Positions 5,310 to 5,632 of a stretch of 5,632 nt of DNA are shown here, piece by piece. The translations under genes and the position numbers were made by a program. Source of the DNA: Nanosynbacter sp. (GTDB lineage: Bacteria > Patescibacteriota > Saccharimonadia > Saccharimonadales > Saccharimonadaceae); NCBI GenBank assembly GCA_015257705.1, contig JABZJR010000044.1, forward strand, positions 1 to 5,632. Direction: 5' to 3'. The notes beneath the pieces were generated by a model. The model worked only from the letters and a program-made list of their open reading frames with translations. It made no database searches and was not told the origin of the DNA. Position 1 is the stretch's first letter. Every line of letters begins with the position of its first letter.

Positions 5310-5632
5310 TGAACGATCAACAAATTTCCCAGCTTGAAATAGTAAAGACTAAAGTTCGGCAGTTACTGGGCGGCGACACCTCGGAGCATGCTGACGATCA
5401 TGTCGAGCGAGTAGCGTTGCTAGCAGAGCGTTTCGCTAATGAATGTAGCGAATCAGTGAATCTGCAAGAAGTGCTGTTGACGGCTTGACTGCATGATGTT
5501 GATGATTATAAATTAGTCGGCAAAACGCAGGCGGAAAAATTGACGAGCGCAGTAGATATTATGGCGCAGGCAGAGATAGCTGATGATTTAAGTCAGGTTG
5601 TGCTGGAAAATATTGCGGCGATTGGTTATAGT
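5309..5632 (+). pseudogene. HD-domain phosphohydrolase gene interrupted by in-frame TGA (3' end outside window)
   Basis: Encodes the start of an HD-superfamily protein (metal-dependent phosphohydrolases acting on nucleotides or phosphoesters), similar in layout to uncharacterised YedJ-like proteins. Residues 27-39 HADDHVERVALLA supply the first histidine (H31) and the typical HVxRV helix. Residues 55-68 read VLLTA-TGA-LHDVDDYK, so the TGA (5486-5488) replaces the residue just before the H62-D63 metal pair. The frame then stays open for 48 more codons to the window end, with family-like sequence (LVENIAAIGYS-type tail), so this is one gene with a point nonsense codon, not two ORFs. Relatives normally have Leu or another bulky residue here: TTA or TGG to TGA is one change. 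It may be a true pseudogene, an assembly error or a readthrough site. It has its own -10 and lies 28 nt after the Nudix stop. Confidence 0.75.

Noticed and set aside
5486..5560. Selenocysteine insertion at the TGA of the HD gene
   Set aside because: No clear SECIS-like hairpin directly after the TGA, and the position is not a catalytic Cys in HD proteins.
3..5632. Alternative genetic code (UGA as Trp or Gly) for the whole window
   Set aside because: Well over 1,500 codons in conserved genes contain no other in-frame TGA, and Trp is always TGG; one site is better explained as a local event.

Overview
The window looks like ordinary chromosomal core from a small-genome bacterium. My best guess is Candidate Phyla Radiation, most likely Saccharibacteria (TM7)-like. 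That rests on gene content, compact spacing, moderate GC judged by eye, and short divergent versions of common families; no marker gene settles it. No mobile element, CRISPR array, rRNA or tRNA gene was seen.

Layout. (1) 3-986, plus: the C-terminal third of uvrA (excision repair), running in from outside the window. It converges on (2) dedA (989-1639, minus), a DedA-family membrane protein, with only 2 nt between the stop codons. (3) 1677-3449, minus: a single-chain ABC exporter lying just upstream of dedA. (4) 3450-3647: a divergent control region with a strong sigma70-type promoter for the exporter, a leader containing a hairpin and a possible 15-codon ORF, and a separate promoter for the plus-strand genes that is covered by a perfect palindrome. 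(5) 3648-5280, plus: a tight four-gene cluster of a Fur/PerR-family metalloregulator, a thioredoxin with a CPPC active site, a cupin and a Nudix hydrolase. (6) 5309-5632, plus: an HD-domain phosphohydrolase gene interrupted by an in-frame TGA at its HD motif and cut by the window end.

How the parts fit. The regulator keeps a full PerR-like set of metal ligands, and its promoter carries a palindrome of Fur-box size. It is translationally coupled to thioredoxin. The simplest reading is a self-repressed redox or peroxide-response operon; that is inference.

The most interesting signal is architectural. In three transcription units (dedA, the Fur-family gene and the HD gene) a TATAAT/TACAAT hexamer ends exactly 6 nt before the ATG, so the expected transcription start is the A of the start codon. 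First genes therefore appear to be leaderless. The internal operon genes and the exporter, which has a leader of about 110 nt, carry Shine-Dalgarno sequences instead. None of the seven intact genes ends in TGA; the only TGA in a coding frame is the one interrupting the HD gene.
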